Below, one piece after another: positions 1-8,451 of a stretch of DNA of 64,000 nucleotides. The stretch lies in assembly GCA_050516505.1 (NCBI GenBank), contig CP191518.1, forward strand, positions 4,216,001 to 4,280,000, given 5' to 3'. Position 1 is the first letter of the stretch; every line of letters begins with the position of its first letter. The stretch is from Scandinavium ludwigii_A. GTDB taxonomy: Bacteria > Pseudomonadota > Gammaproteobacteria > Enterobacterales > Enterobacteriaceae. A program made the position numbers and the translations under genes. The notes below the pieces were generated by a model that had not been told where the DNA came from, did not search any database, and worked only from the letters and a program-made list of their open reading frames with translations.

Positions 1-1107
1 AGCGCGGTGCATAACTTTTTGACCAAGTTTGCCACCATCTTTACTCCGCTCATTCCAGGCTTTATCGCCGCGGGCCTGTTGCTGGGTATCGCGACGCTAT
101 TACAGCAAATTTTCATCAACGACAGCGCTTCACCGGCGACCTGGCTCGTGGACCTGATCGCCTATATGAAAGTGTTCAGCATCGGCCTGTTCACCTTCCT
201 CAGCATTCTTATCGGCTTCAACACCCAAAAAGCGTTCGGTGGCTCGGGCGTGAACGGCGCGATTATCGCCTCGCTGTTTATTTTGCGCTACGTGCCGGAA
301 GGTAAAGTCGGCTATTACGCGGGAATGCAGGACTTTTTCGGGCTGGTTATCGACCCGCGCGGCAATATTATTGGCGTGCTGCTGGCCTGTATTCTCGGCG
401 CGTGGATTGAGCGTCAGGTGCGGCGCTTCATTCATGATTCGCTGGATATGATCCTGACGTCATCGATTACGCTGCTGATTACCGGGGCCATCACTTTCAC
501 GGTGATTATGCCGATTGGCGGCGAGCTGTTTAAAGGCATGTCGTGGCTGTTCCTGCACCTGAACGGCAACCCGTTTGGCACCGCGCTGCTGGCCGGTCTG
601 TTCCTGATAGCCGTTGTGTTCGGCATTCATCAGGGCTTTGTGCCCGTGTATTTCGCGCTGATGGACGCGCAGGGCTTTAACTCTCTGTTCCCGATTCTGG
701 CGATGGCCGGTGCCGGGCAGGTCGGCGCGTCACTGGCGCTGTACTTCCGCGCCAAACACGGCTCGCTGCTACGCACGCAAATTAAAGGCGCCATTTTCCC
801 GGGCCTGCTGGGGATTGGCGAACCGCTGATTTACGGCGTAACGCTGCCTCGCCTGAAACCCTTCGTGACGGCTTGCCTCGGCGGCGCGGTGGGTGGCTTC
901 TTCATTGGCTTGATTTCGTGGCTGGGGCTGCCGGTTGGCCTCAACACCGTCTTCGGCCCATCTGGCCTGGTGTCGATTCCGTTGATGACATCTTCGCAGG
1001 GTATTTTCGCCGGCATGGCGGTGTACGTGGCGGGTATTCTGATTTCGTATCTGGCCGGTTTTGTTTTGACCTGGTTCTTTGGCAGTAAAAACGTCGACCT
1101 GCAATAA
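1..1107 (+). CDS. murP: PTS N-acetylmuramic acid transporter EIIBC, 5'-truncated (C-terminal EIIC part)
   Basis: The frame is open from base 1 (first codon AGC) to a TAA at 1105-1107, so the window cuts off the N-terminal EIIB domain and linker; 368 residues remain of a family normally near 470. The visible part is a PTS glucose-superfamily EIIC membrane domain, with the start FATIFTPLIPGFIAAGLLLG and the conserved substrate-site segment GIGEPLIYGVTLPR. Similarity to E. coli MurP runs end to end from memory (for example NPFGTALLAGLFLIAVVFGIHQGF). MurP imports and phosphorylates N-acetylmuramic acid at the inner membrane for MurQ etherase. In E. coli murQP lies elsewhere; here it abuts yjcE, and upstream murQ would lie outside the window. 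Other EIIBC sugar permeases are possible but less likely. Confidence 0.88.
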   Translation, partial: SAVHNFLTKFATIFTPLIPGFIAAGLLLGIATLLQQIFINDSASPATWLVDLIAYMKVFSIGLFTFLSILIGFNTQKAFGGSGVNGAIIASLFILRYVPEGKVGYYAGMQDFFGLVIDPRGNIIGVLLACILGAWIERQVRRFIHDSLDMILTSSITLLITGAITFTVIMPIGGELFKGMSWLFLHLNGNPFGTALLAGLFLIAVVFGIHQGFVPVYFALMDAQGFNSLFPILAMAGAGQVGASLALYFRAKHGSLLRTQIKGAIFPGLLGIGEPLIYGVTLPRLKPFVTACLGGAVGGFFIGLISWLGLPVGLNTVFGPSGLVSIPLMTSSQGIFAGMAVYVAGILISYLAGFVLTWFFGSKNVDLQ

Positions 1108-1132
1108 CGGTCGGCGATATTCCCCCCCCTTT

Positions 1133-1159
1133 AAGCCGCCATTTAGGCGGCTTTTTTTT
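1133..1159 (+). terminator. Rho-independent terminator after murP
   Basis: Arms AAGCCGCC (1133-1140) and GGCGGCTT (1146-1153) around a 5-nt loop are followed by a run of T. It lies between convergent murP and yjcE. Confidence 0.85.
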
Positions 1160-1168
1160 GGGCTGAAT

Positions 1169-2815
1169 TTACTGGTCTTCTATCAACAACGCTTCCAGCA
1201 AATCGAGATCGTGTAGCAGTTTTTGCAGCGTTTCGTTACTTATCTGTCGGGTGGCACGCAGATGGTAAAGCTCACCGCGCTCCGAGCGCAGCGCCGCAAG
1301 GCGGAAGCGGCGTTCAAGGCTCTCTTCCAGCATTGAGCTTTCGACATCTTTGCGTCCATCAACCCGACGCCGCAGGTTACCGATGACCCGCGAACTCACT
1401 TCGGTGAGCAGCTGGTTATCAATGTTTTCTTTGGTGTCTGCTGCAAGCCGTTCTTCCATTTTCTGGATAGCGACAATGGCAACATCTGCCGTGGCGGACC
1501 GCGCCAGACGCTCTTCTTTGTGCTGCTGAGACTGGTCGGCAACCTCAATGTGACGCAACAATATTGGCAGAATCACCACGCCAACAAACAGCGAGAACAG
1601 GATCACGCCCGCCGAGAGGAACACCAGCTCGTAACGCGCCGGGAAGATATTGCCATTCGGCAATAACAACGGAATGGAGAGCACACCGGCCAGCGTAATC
1701 GCCCCGCGCACGCCTGCAAATGAGGCAATCAGCAGCTCGCGCGTGGTCCAGCTCCCGAATTCCATCGGTTTCTTTTTCAGGAAACGCAGGCTGAAGCGCT
1801 GCATGGTCCACAGCCAGCCAAAACGCACCAGCATCAGCGCGGTATAAATCAGGATAACGTCGGCGAATAGCACCCAGGTTTCGACATTCGGATCCGCTTC
1901 TGCTGCCACCAGTGACGTTTCGAGAATGCCCGGCAGCTGCAGGCCCAACAGCAGGAATACCATGCCGTTAAACACGAACTCCAGCATCGCCCAGGTGCTG
2001 TTGGCGCGCAGACGCATGGCCAGCGGTGCGGTGCGCATCACGCCAGAACGGGTGATGGTCATCCCGGCGGCGACGGCAGCCAGAATCCCCGACACGCCGA
2101 TGTGTTCGGCAATAAGGTAAGACGCGAACGGCAACAGGAACAGCAGCACAATTTGTGTCGCGGGTTCATCGCCGCCCCAGCGGCTGAGGAAACGTAATGA
2201 GCGTCCGTATGACCAACTGACGATAAACCCGGCCAGGATACCGCCGGTCGCTACTTTGACGAACTCCAGCGCGGCCCCGCTGACGGTGAACACCATGGTG
2301 CCCATCACCACGGCGACGGCAAATTTTAATGCCACCAGACCGGATGCATCGTTCATCAGCGCCTCGCCCTGCAAGATGCCCATGATCTTTTTCGGGATGC
2401 GCCCTTCCCCGACGATACCGGACAGTGCCACGGCATCAGTGGGCGACAGCACCGCCGCCAGCGCAAAGGCCGGTAACAGCGGAATGCCCGGCACCGCCCA
2501 GTAAATCAGGAAGCCGATACCCACTACCGTCACCAGCACTAATGCCAGTGCAAGGCCAAAAATCTCTCGTCCGTGTTCCAGAAATTCACGGGTCGGCGTT
2601 TTCCAGCCATCGGCAAAGAGCAGTGGCGGAATAAAAAGAACGAGGAACAATTCCGGGTCAAACTCGACGTGAAGCCCGAACGTAGGCCACGCCAGCACCG
2701 CCCCGATACCAATTTGCATCAGTGGCAGTGGAACCTGAAAAGGGAGGACGCGGGTGATAACCCCGGAAAGGGAGACCACGAGGGTCATGATCAGTATTGT
2801 GAAGAATATTTCCAT
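1169..2815 (-). CDS. yjcE: CPA1-family Na+/H+ antiporter YjcE
   Basis: 548 residues, practically the E. coli YjcE length. The N-terminal ~400 residues are a dozen hydrophobic segments of the NhaP/NHE type, with the ion-site motif LSPTDAVALSGI near residues 134-145 and GEALMNDASGLV near 160. A hydrophilic, helical cytoplasmic tail of about 130 residues, rich in Arg and Glu, follows. It should exchange cytoplasmic Na+ or K+ for protons at the inner membrane; the physiological role of YjcE itself is poorly defined. It is a single gene, convergent with murP and read away from ghxP. Confidence 0.93.
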   Translation of the reverse strand: MEIFFTILIMTLVVSLSGVITRVLPFQVPLPLMQIGIGAVLAWPTFGLHVEFDPELFLVLFIPPLLFADGWKTPTREFLEHGREIFGLALALVLVTVVGIGFLIYWAVPGIPLLPAFALAAVLSPTDAVALSGIVGEGRIPKKIMGILQGEALMNDASGLVALKFAVAVVMGTMVFTVSGAALEFVKVATGGILAGFIVSWSYGRSLRFLSRWGGDEPATQIVLLFLLPFASYLIAEHIGVSGILAAVAAGMTITRSGVMRTAPLAMRLRANSTWAMLEFVFNGMVFLLLGLQLPGILETSLVAAEADPNVETWVLFADVILIYTALMLVRFGWLWTMQRFSLRFLKKKPMEFGSWTTRELLIASFAGVRGAITLAGVLSIPLLLPNGNIFPARYELVFLSAGVILFSLFVGVVILPILLRHIEVADQSQQHKEERLARSATADVAIVAIQKMEERLAADTKENIDNQLLTEVSSRVIGNLRRRVDGRKDVESSMLEESLERRFRLAALRSERGELYHLRATRQISNETLQKLLHDLDLLEALLIEDQ

Positions 2816-2904
2816 GCTATCCCTGTTTGCGATGTCTTATATCTGTTGCAACCTCTGATAATACGCCTTCAAGCTTATCGCAAAGAACGGCAGGATGTGC
2901 CCTA

Positions 2905-2934
2905 AAAAACAAAAAGGGCGACCCGTGGTCGCCC
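2905..2934 (-). terminator. Terminator downstream of ghxP
   Basis: GGGCGACC (2916-2923) pairs with GGTCGCCC (2927-2934). On the minus strand the stem is followed by a U-rich tract (A-rich 2905-2915 on +). It lies beyond the REP-like element in the direction of ghxP transcription. Confidence 0.75.
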
Positions 2935-2940
2935 TCAGTG

Positions 2941-3003
2941 CCTGACGATACTCCGCTTGCCAGGCCTAAAATGTTGGCCCGATAAGCGTCAGCGCCATCG
3001 GGC
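2941..3003. repeat. REP/BIME-like palindromic element
   Basis: The segment contains CTCCGCTTGCCAGGCCTA and GGCCCGATAAGCG, ending GCGCCATCGGGC. This matches the layout of enterobacterial REP units, with two partial palindromes in opposite orientation. It sits immediately 3' of ghxP, ahead of its terminator, a usual REP position. Confidence 0.75.
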
Positions 3004-3012
3004 TAAAAGCGC

Positions 3013-4359
3013 TTAGATAGCCCAGCCGCCCGCATAGAAGGCCACCAGCGCCAGGGCGATAACCACGGTGCCGATGTTCAGCTTGCGCCATTCACCGGAT
3101 ACCACGCGGCCAATCACCAGCGTCGCGAAACCGATCATGATGCCGGTCACGATGTTACAGGTCAGAACGATAAACACCGCAGTGATCAGCCCGGCCATCG
3201 CGTCGACGAAATCACCGAAGTCGATTTTCGCCACGTTGCTCAGCATCAGCAGGCCCACGTACATCAGTGCCGGTGCGGTTGCATAAGCAGGCACCAGATA
3301 TGAGAGCGGAGACAGGAACAGGATAAGCAGGAACAATACGCCAACGGTGATGGCCGTCAGGCCAGTTTTACCGCCCGCCGCAGTACCGGCAGCAGATTCG
3401 ATGTAAACCGCAGCGGGTGCAGCCCCCACCAGACCGGAGAATACGCTGCTCAGGGAATCTGTGGTTAACGCTTTGCCGCCGTTGATAATCTGCCCGTCTT
3501 TGTCCAGCAGGTTCGCCTGACCGGCGACGGCACGGATGGTTCCCGTGGCATCAAACACCGCAGTCATCACCAACGCCAGTACGCTTGGCAGAACCACCGG
3601 ATTCAGCGCGCCCATGATATCGAGGCTGCCAATCAGTGAATTGCCGTGCTCATCGCTGAGAGAAGGCATCGCAAAGATACCGGAGAAATGCACGGTCGGA
3701 TCGAAAATCAGACCGACAACGGACACGCCGACAATAGTCAGCAGAATGCCGCCCGGCACTTTCAGTTTTTCCAGACCGATAATCACCGCCAGACCAATCA
3801 GCGACATGATAACCGGGAAGCTCGCGAAGTGACCCAGGGTCACCGGCAGGCCGTCCAGCGGGTTTTTGATAACCAGACCAACGCCGTTCGCCGCGATCAG
3901 CAGCAGGAACAGACCGATACCAATCCCGGTGCCGTGCGCAACGCCCTGCGGCAGGTTGCGCAGGATCCAGCTACGAATACCGGTGGCGGAGATGATGGTG
4001 AACAGCACCCCCATCAGGAACACCGCACCCAGCGCCACAGGAATGCTGATGTGCTGACCCAGCACCAGGCTGAAGGCAGTAAACGCCGTCAGCGAGATGG
4101 CGCAGCCAATCGCCAGCGGCAGATTCGCCCACAGCCCCATGACCAGAGAACCGACACCCGCCACCAGACAGGTCGCCACGAAGACGGCCGCCGGAGGGAA
4201 GCCCGCTTTACCGAGCATGCCCGGTACGACGATAACGGAGTACACCATTGCCAGGAAGGTGGTTAAGCCGGCAAGGACTTCCTGACGCACGGTGCTGCCA
4301 CGAGCTGAAATTTTGAACCAGGCGTCCAAACCGCCGGTACGCGCTGAAGGCGTAGACAT
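3013..4359 (-). CDS. ghxP: Guanine/hypoxanthine permease GhxP
   Basis: 448 residues from the ATG of MSTPSARTGG; E. coli GhxP (YjcD) is 449. The frame extends upstream to an ATG at 4416, but the later start has a good Shine-Dalgarno (CAGGGGA about 9 nt before) and matches the family. This is an AzgA-type member of the NCS2 purine permeases, with about 12-14 membrane helices and conserved stretches such as FMGVLFTIISATGIR and ALVMTAVFDATGTIRAVAGQA. It imports guanine and hypoxanthine by proton symport at the inner membrane. The 390-bp upstream region holds several PurR-like sites (separate entry), consistent with purine repression. Confidence 0.95.
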   Translation of the reverse strand: MSTPSARTGGLDAWFKISARGSTVRQEVLAGLTTFLAMVYSVIVVPGMLGKAGFPPAAVFVATCLVAGVGSLVMGLWANLPLAIGCAISLTAFTAFSLVLGQHISIPVALGAVFLMGVLFTIISATGIRSWILRNLPQGVAHGTGIGIGLFLLLIAANGVGLVIKNPLDGLPVTLGHFASFPVIMSLIGLAVIIGLEKLKVPGGILLTIVGVSVVGLIFDPTVHFSGIFAMPSLSDEHGNSLIGSLDIMGALNPVVLPSVLALVMTAVFDATGTIRAVAGQANLLDKDGQIINGGKALTTDSLSSVFSGLVGAAPAAVYIESAAGTAAGGKTGLTAITVGVLFLLILFLSPLSYLVPAYATAPALMYVGLLMLSNVAKIDFGDFVDAMAGLITAVFIVLTCNIVTGIMIGFATLVIGRVVSGEWRKLNIGTVVIALALVAFYAGGWAI

Positions 4360-4471
4360 AGAAAACATCCCCTGAGAATTTTTATCATTCGTCCGTCTGC
4401 GTGGTGGACAATCCACTGCCAGCTAAGCGTTATATCCTTGTGCAACATCGCGACCAAGGGGGGTCGCAAAA

Positions 4472-4716
4472 AAGCAAACGATTAGCTCCACGCAAACAAA
4501 AACGGTGTGTATTGTGACCTGCCCCGAGATTTACTCACGGTAAAAAAAGGGCCGGTAAAAAAAGGCAAACGATTATCTGGTTTTTATACCGCCCTTTTCA
4601 ACTGATGTTTATGCCATTTCGCTAAATTTCCCTTATGACGGTGAAGAAATAGACAACGTGTGCGCAAACGATATCGTCCATGCGCAATCTGCTAACATTT
4701 TTGCGAACGTTTGTTT
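4472..4716. promoter_or_regulatory. Cluster of PurR-like operators upstream of ghxP
   Basis: The PurR consensus is ACGCAAACGTTTGCGT. Approximate matches lie at 4472-4487, 4563-4578, 4662-4677 (12 of 16 bases) and 4701-4716 (11 of 16). A perfect left half-site, ACGCAAAC, lies at 4490-4497. The rest of the 4360-4752 gap is AT-rich with no gene. Which site acts is inference; the recurrence of GCAAACG is seen directly. Confidence 0.5.
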
Positions 4717-4752
4717 TCATTTCGTCGTGTCATCGGTTTTTGTGATGATGAA

Positions 4753-5421
4753 TCAGCTACCGGGGAAATCGAGTGGGCCGCCCTGTTGAATGGCTCTCTG
4801 CCAGGCGGGACGATTTTCAACGCGTTTTGTCCACGCCGTCAGATTCGGCATCGTGCCCTGTTCTCCACGCGCCAGCAATGCCATCGCCGGATAGCTCATC
4901 TGGATATCCGCCATGCTGAGCTGCTCCCCAGCAAACCACGTATTTTGCGCCAGGTGCGCTTCAATAAAGGCCGCATGCGTCGCCAGTTGTTTATTGAGAT
5001 AGCCTTTCTGCACGCCTTGTCCCAGCAGTTTCCCCACCGTTCGCAATCCAATGGGCACCGGCGGCTTACCGAGGTTTGCAAACACCAATTTCATTAGCAG
5101 GAACGGCATCAGTGAGCCCTCGGCGTAATGCAGCCAGAAACGGTACTGGATGCGGGCCTGCGGGTTCAGGGGTTTTAGCGTTTGCCCGGGATCGTGCGTC
5201 TCCTGCAAATATTCCAGAATCGCGCCCGATTCGGCGAGGATCAGCCCGTCGTCTTCCAGCACCGGTGATTTCCCCAACGGATGCACTTTTTTCAGCGCCT
5301 CAGGCGCCAACATGGTCGGTTCACGCTGGTAACGCACGATTTGGTAGGGCAAATCCAGTTCTTCTAAAGCCCAAAGCACGCGCTGGGAGCGCGACAAATT
5401 AAGATGATGCACCGTCAGCAT
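4753..5421 (-). CDS. Glutathione S-transferase family protein
   Basis: 222 residues from the ATG preceded by CAGGAGA; an upstream in-frame ATG at 5445 lacks a ribosome site. Residues 1-78 form a thioredoxin-like GST N-terminal domain (HHLNLSRSQRVLWALEEL, then the cis-Pro segment KSPVLEDDGLILAESGAIL). An all-helical C-terminal domain follows with GEQLSMADIQMSYP, the usual N-capping box. The sequence resembles Gtt1-like GSTs and none of the named E. coli K-12 GSTs I can recall. It should conjugate or reduce electrophiles with glutathione in the cytoplasm; the substrate is unknown. It sits between ghxP and soxR, beside the redox regulators, but I saw no soxbox upstream. Confidence 0.85.
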   Translation of the reverse strand: MLTVHHLNLSRSQRVLWALEELDLPYQIVRYQREPTMLAPEALKKVHPLGKSPVLEDDGLILAESGAILEYLQETHDPGQTLKPLNPQARIQYRFWLHYAEGSLMPFLLMKLVFANLGKPPVPIGLRTVGKLLGQGVQKGYLNKQLATHAAFIEAHLAQNTWFAGEQLSMADIQMSYPAMALLARGEQGTMPNLTAWTKRVENRPAWQRAIQQGGPLDFPGS

Positions 5422-5544
5422 GGTGTTCTCCTGTGAGTTGTTCAAAATAACTATAGGAACTGTGGTGAATGGCGGGAAATATTTCGGCTAAATAAGCGCC
5501 AAGGGCGGTGGCAAAAATCGGGTTGCGACTTACAATTAAAGTGT

Positions 5545-5690
5545 CAGTACAAACCGGAACCTCCAACCACTTTTGATCGACTGAGGCGTGCTGATGTCGG
5601 GGGAAACCCTCCTGTGAACCAACGGGATAGAGAGAAAGACAAAGACCGGAAAACAACTAAAGCGCCCAATTGTGGCGCTTTAGTTTTTTT
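5545..5690 (+). ncRNA. sraL: SraL (RyjA) small RNA
   Basis: The segment between the GST gene and the 3' end of soxR, on the strand opposite soxR, matches remembered enterobacterial SraL: TACAAACCGGAACCTCCAAC, then GGGGGAAACCCTCC, ending in a strong terminator (5657-5690, arms ACTAAAGCGCC and GGCGCTTTAGT, then seven T). A TACAAT box at 5531-5536 suits a start near 5543-5546, giving about 145 nt. SraL is known in Salmonella and E. coli as a stationary-phase, sigma-S-dependent sRNA that represses tig (trigger factor) and acts on rho mRNA. Its 3' end just touches the soxR stop codon, so it is also convergent with soxR. The 5' end is inferred. Confidence 0.8.
5657..5690 (+). terminator. Terminator of SraL, shared with convergent soxR
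   Basis: An 11-bp stem (ACTAAAGCGCC with GGCGCTTTAGT, one mismatch near the loop) is followed by a T tract on the plus strand. The plus-strand T run indicates its main role is ending SraL. Confidence 0.85.
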
Positions 5691-6150
5691 AGGCATTCTC
5701 ATCCGGGAAGTGTGCCCCGGGCCCTTTCTCACCGAGCATATCGCCAGGATTGCGCAGCGGGCAGTCGCGATGCGACAGACAGCCGCAGCCGATGCAGCCA
5801 TCAAGCTGGTCCCGCAAAGCGACCAACGTGTGGATGCGGCTATCCAGCTCCTCGCGCCACTGAGACGACAGCTGTTTCCACGCTTTCGGGCTCAGGTTAT
5901 GCCCTTCCGGCAGTACGCCCAGCGCATCGCTAATGGTGGAGAGCGGAATACCGATTCGCTGGGCAATCTTGATGATCGCCACATAACGCAGCACATCACG
6001 ACGATATCGACGCTGGTTGCCTTCGTTACGCGTACTCTCAATTAAACCTTTGCTTTCATAGAAATGCAGTGCAGACACGGCAACGCCGCTACGCCTTGCC
6101 ACTTCGCCCGGCGTCAGCAGCGTTTTAATGCGGGATGATTTCTTTTCCAT
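5689..6150 (-). CDS. soxR: Redox-sensing MerR-family activator SoxR
   Basis: 153 residues (E. coli 154). The MerR-type winged helix-turn-helix is at residues 12-40 (TPGEVARRSGVAVSALHFYESKGLI), followed by a dimerisation helix. The four cysteines that hold the [2Fe-2S] cluster are at 119, 122, 124 and 130 (CIGCGCLSHRDC). Oxidation of the cluster by redox-cycling compounds or superoxide turns SoxR into an activator of soxS. It is divergent from soxS, sharing an 86-bp control region with a perfect SoxR operator. Its 3' end touches the sRNA gene sraL. Confidence 0.97.
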   Translation of the reverse strand: MEKKSSRIKTLLTPGEVARRSGVAVSALHFYESKGLIESTRNEGNQRRYRRDVLRYVAIIKIAQRIGIPLSTISDALGVLPEGHNLSPKAWKQLSSQWREELDSRIHTLVALRDQLDGCIGCGCLSHRDCPLRNPGDMLGEKGPGAHFPDENA

Positions 6151-6157
6151 AAAGCGC

Positions 6158-6188
6158 TTTACCTCAAGTTAACTTGAGGAATTATACT
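6158..6188 (+). promoter_or_regulatory. soxS promoter with SoxR operator
   Basis: A perfect 18-bp palindrome, CCTCAAGTTAACTTGAGG, occupies 6162-6179. It lies inside an overlong 19-bp spacer between the -35 TTTACC (6158-6163) and the -10 TATACT (6183-6188). The long spacer is the hallmark of MerR-type promoters that need DNA untwisting by the oxidised activator. The operator also overlaps the soxR start region, allowing autoregulation. Confidence 0.95.
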
Positions 6189-6236
6189 CGCCCGCAGACA
6201 AAACGACGAACCGAAATTGTGAAAGAGAGGCCGCTT

Positions 6237-6566
6237 ATGTCCCATCACGACATCATTGAAACGCTGATTGAATGGATTGATGACCATATTGATCAACCGC
6301 TTAATATTGACGTGGTCGCCAGAAAATCGGGCTATTCAAAATGGTATTTGCAGCGGATGTTTCGCGCAGTGATGCATCAGACGTTGGGGGAATACATTCG
6401 CCAGCGGCGGTTGCTGATGGCGGCGGAAGCCCTGCGCACTACGCAGCGTCCGATTTTTGATATCGCGATGGATTTGGGTTACGTGTCACAGCAAACCTTT
6501 TCACGCGTCTTTCGCCGGGAGTTCGACCGCACCCCGAGCGACTATCGCCATCAGATTTCAGCGTGA
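6237..6566 (+). CDS. soxS: AraC-family superoxide response activator SoxS
   Basis: 109 residues from the ATG of MSHHDIIETLIEWIDD, preceded by AGAGAGG; longer in-frame starts would lie inside the promoter. The whole protein is an AraC/XylS DNA-binding domain with two helix-turn-helices: LNIDVVARKSGYSKWYLQRMF, and IFDIAMDLGYVSQQTFSRVFRREF. It has no ligand domain, as usual for SoxS. It activates the superoxide regulon (sodA, zwf, nfo, fpr, micF and others in E. coli). Its last 16 bp overlap the 3' end of the convergent pdeC gene. Regulation is by SoxR through the adjacent operator. Confidence 0.97.
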   Translation: MSHHDIIETLIEWIDDHIDQPLNIDVVARKSGYSKWYLQRMFRAVMHQTLGEYIRQRRLLMAAEALRTTQRPIFDIAMDLGYVSQQTFSRVFRREFDRTPSDYRHQISA

Positions 6567-8149
6567 GTCGCCTGATGACTTGCCCACGGCATTGAGCCCT
6601 GCTGCCATTCAATAAACGCGTGCGGCGGCATGGCTTTTGCGAAATGCCAGCCCTGACAGAACTGCACTCCACGTTTGAGTAGCCAGCTGACCTGCTCGGC
6701 GGTTTCGACGCCTTCCGCGATGGTTTTCAGCCGCAGGCTTTGCGCCATTTCGATGATATGTTCCGCAATCAAATGGCTGGTGCTGTTGGTGGTGAGCGTG
6801 TCGACGAACGATTTATCGATTTTCAGGATATCGACGTTCAGCGAATAGAGGTTGTGCAGGTTGGAATAGCCGGTGCCGAAATCATCGATGGCTACCTCAT
6901 AGCCCGCCTGACGAAACGCCTGAATAACCGGTGTCGTTTTGGGCACATCAATAAACCCGCGCTCTGTCACCTCAATTTTGATTTGCTGAGCCCGAACCCC
7001 ATACTGCAGGGCCTTATCGGAAATCATCGCAATCAGACGCGGAGAGTGGAAATCAGAGGCCGAGAGGTTAATGGAGATATACAGCTGCGGGTGGCGCTGC
7101 AGAAAATCACCTAAGTCGGTGAACACCGATTCCACGACGTAATCCGTCACCTGCTCAATTAAACCTTCTTTTTCCGCCAGCGGAATAAATTCAGCCGGGC
7201 TCATTACCGGGCCGTCAAACCCTGGCCAGCGCAGTAGTGCTTCGGCGCCAACGCATTGATTATTTTTGATATCGATAATGGGCTGATAGTGCAGCCGCAG
7301 TTGCTGCTTATTCAGCGCCCGCTGCAATAATCGCTTTGGCGAATTAAAACGCTGACGGCTGCGGGCCCAGGCCAGTAGGATAAGGATGCTGCAAATAAAT
7401 CCCAGTGGCAGGGTCAGCATCGCCTGATGGCGGAAGTTTTGGAAATAACGCGCATCCGATGACGAAATAATAATAGCAATCGGCCGACGTTCAGAAAACA
7501 CGATGGTATAAAAACGGCCATCGTGCTGAAACGCAGACCCGCTGTCACGGATAAGCGGCTTTAATGTATTCAGACTGGCGTTTTCGCTGACGGAAAAGAA
7601 GGTGTTGGTTTTGGTGTCGTAGGCCCCAAACGCGAGGCTACTATCATCCGTCACGATTTCGCCATAAGACAGCGGGTTTATCACCGCGACATAATTTCCG
7701 CGCTGCATATACGTCATGTGATAGCCGGGATAAAACGGGGTATCGCGATAATAATAGATCGCAATATCAGACTTGCGGCGGTAATTAGGCGCGGGCATCG
7801 ACCAGGCTTTATCCGGATGTACCGACGTGGAGCAGACAAACCGATCGCCCTGCGCATAAATTAAATCTTCAACGTACAGGCGCCCGCGAACGATATTTAA
7901 CATCTGCTTCTGATGTTCTGGCGAGCAAAGCGTGCCGGTGTAATGTTCGGCGGCGTCTCTGGCGAGATCGGCCTGGCGTATAACCTGTTCCGTTTTATTC
8001 AGGGCGATGTGAGCGAATGTATTAAGCTGGCTGTGAGTTTCAGACTTGGCTCTGAGCTGTGCAAACCAAAGCGCAAGCATCACCGGCAAGAGCACGACGA
8101 TGATCACCCCCAAGCCCCTCTGCACGTTGCTTCGCGCACTCTGATTCAT
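6551..8149 (-). CDS. pdeC: Membrane c-di-GMP phosphodiesterase PdeC (CSS motif + EAL)
   Basis: 532 residues (E. coli PdeC/YjcC 528). An N-terminal membrane helix (about 12-32) and a second near 245-262 frame a periplasmic domain with the CSS motif at LCSPEH (Cys75). In E. coli this redox- and disulfide-sensitive region controls activity. The C-terminal EAL domain, from about residue 287, keeps the catalytic signatures EALLRW, INLSASD, DDFGTGYS, KIDKSF and EGVE, so it should hydrolyse c-di-GMP. It overlaps soxS tail to tail by 16 bp. It lies downstream of a diguanylate cyclase in the same orientation but across a 300-bp gap, so it probably has its own promoter. Confidence 0.93.
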   Translation of the reverse strand: MNQSARSNVQRGLGVIIVVLLPVMLALWFAQLRAKSETHSQLNTFAHIALNKTEQVIRQADLARDAAEHYTGTLCSPEHQKQMLNIVRGRLYVEDLIYAQGDRFVCSTSVHPDKAWSMPAPNYRRKSDIAIYYYRDTPFYPGYHMTYMQRGNYVAVINPLSYGEIVTDDSSLAFGAYDTKTNTFFSVSENASLNTLKPLIRDSGSAFQHDGRFYTIVFSERRPIAIIISSSDARYFQNFRHQAMLTLPLGFICSILILLAWARSRQRFNSPKRLLQRALNKQQLRLHYQPIIDIKNNQCVGAEALLRWPGFDGPVMSPAEFIPLAEKEGLIEQVTDYVVESVFTDLGDFLQRHPQLYISINLSASDFHSPRLIAMISDKALQYGVRAQQIKIEVTERGFIDVPKTTPVIQAFRQAGYEVAIDDFGTGYSNLHNLYSLNVDILKIDKSFVDTLTTNSTSHLIAEHIIEMAQSLRLKTIAEGVETAEQVSWLLKRGVQFCQGWHFAKAMPPHAFIEWQQGSMPWASHQATHAEI

Positions 8150-8451
8150 TTTCAGCCTGATATCCCTGCATTAAATGTGCCTGACACTCAGGCTGGACGC
8201 TTTCTGACAGGGGATAACGTTGCATGAATCATTCAACATTAGCAACCGTCTTTTGCCCTCAAAAATCGAATATGTGGTTATGACGATAATATTTGCCCGT
8301 AAGGCAAACTAAAAGTGAGTGCCAGCGTTTTTATTAAGTCTGCTATTTATTAAGTCATCGTTGATAATGTTGTTTAAAAGCAGGCGCAATGGAATTAAGT
8401 AAAATCCAATAAAATGGCAGGCGGTTTAAAAAAATGCCGCCCGCTGTAAGA
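8150..8451. other. Intergenic region between pdeC and the diguanylate cyclase gene
   Basis: 302 bp, AT-rich, no credible gene on either strand. It should contain the pdeC promoter (minus strand) and the 3' region of the cyclase gene, including the hairpin listed at 8417-8444. I see no clear operator. Confidence 0.6.
8417..8444 (-). terminator. Putative terminator of the diguanylate cyclase gene
   Basis: GCAGGCGG (8417-8424) pairs with CCGCCCGC (8437-8444), with one G-T pair, around an A-rich loop. The minus strand then reads CATTTTATT. The U tract is poor, so the call is moderate. Confidence 0.5.
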
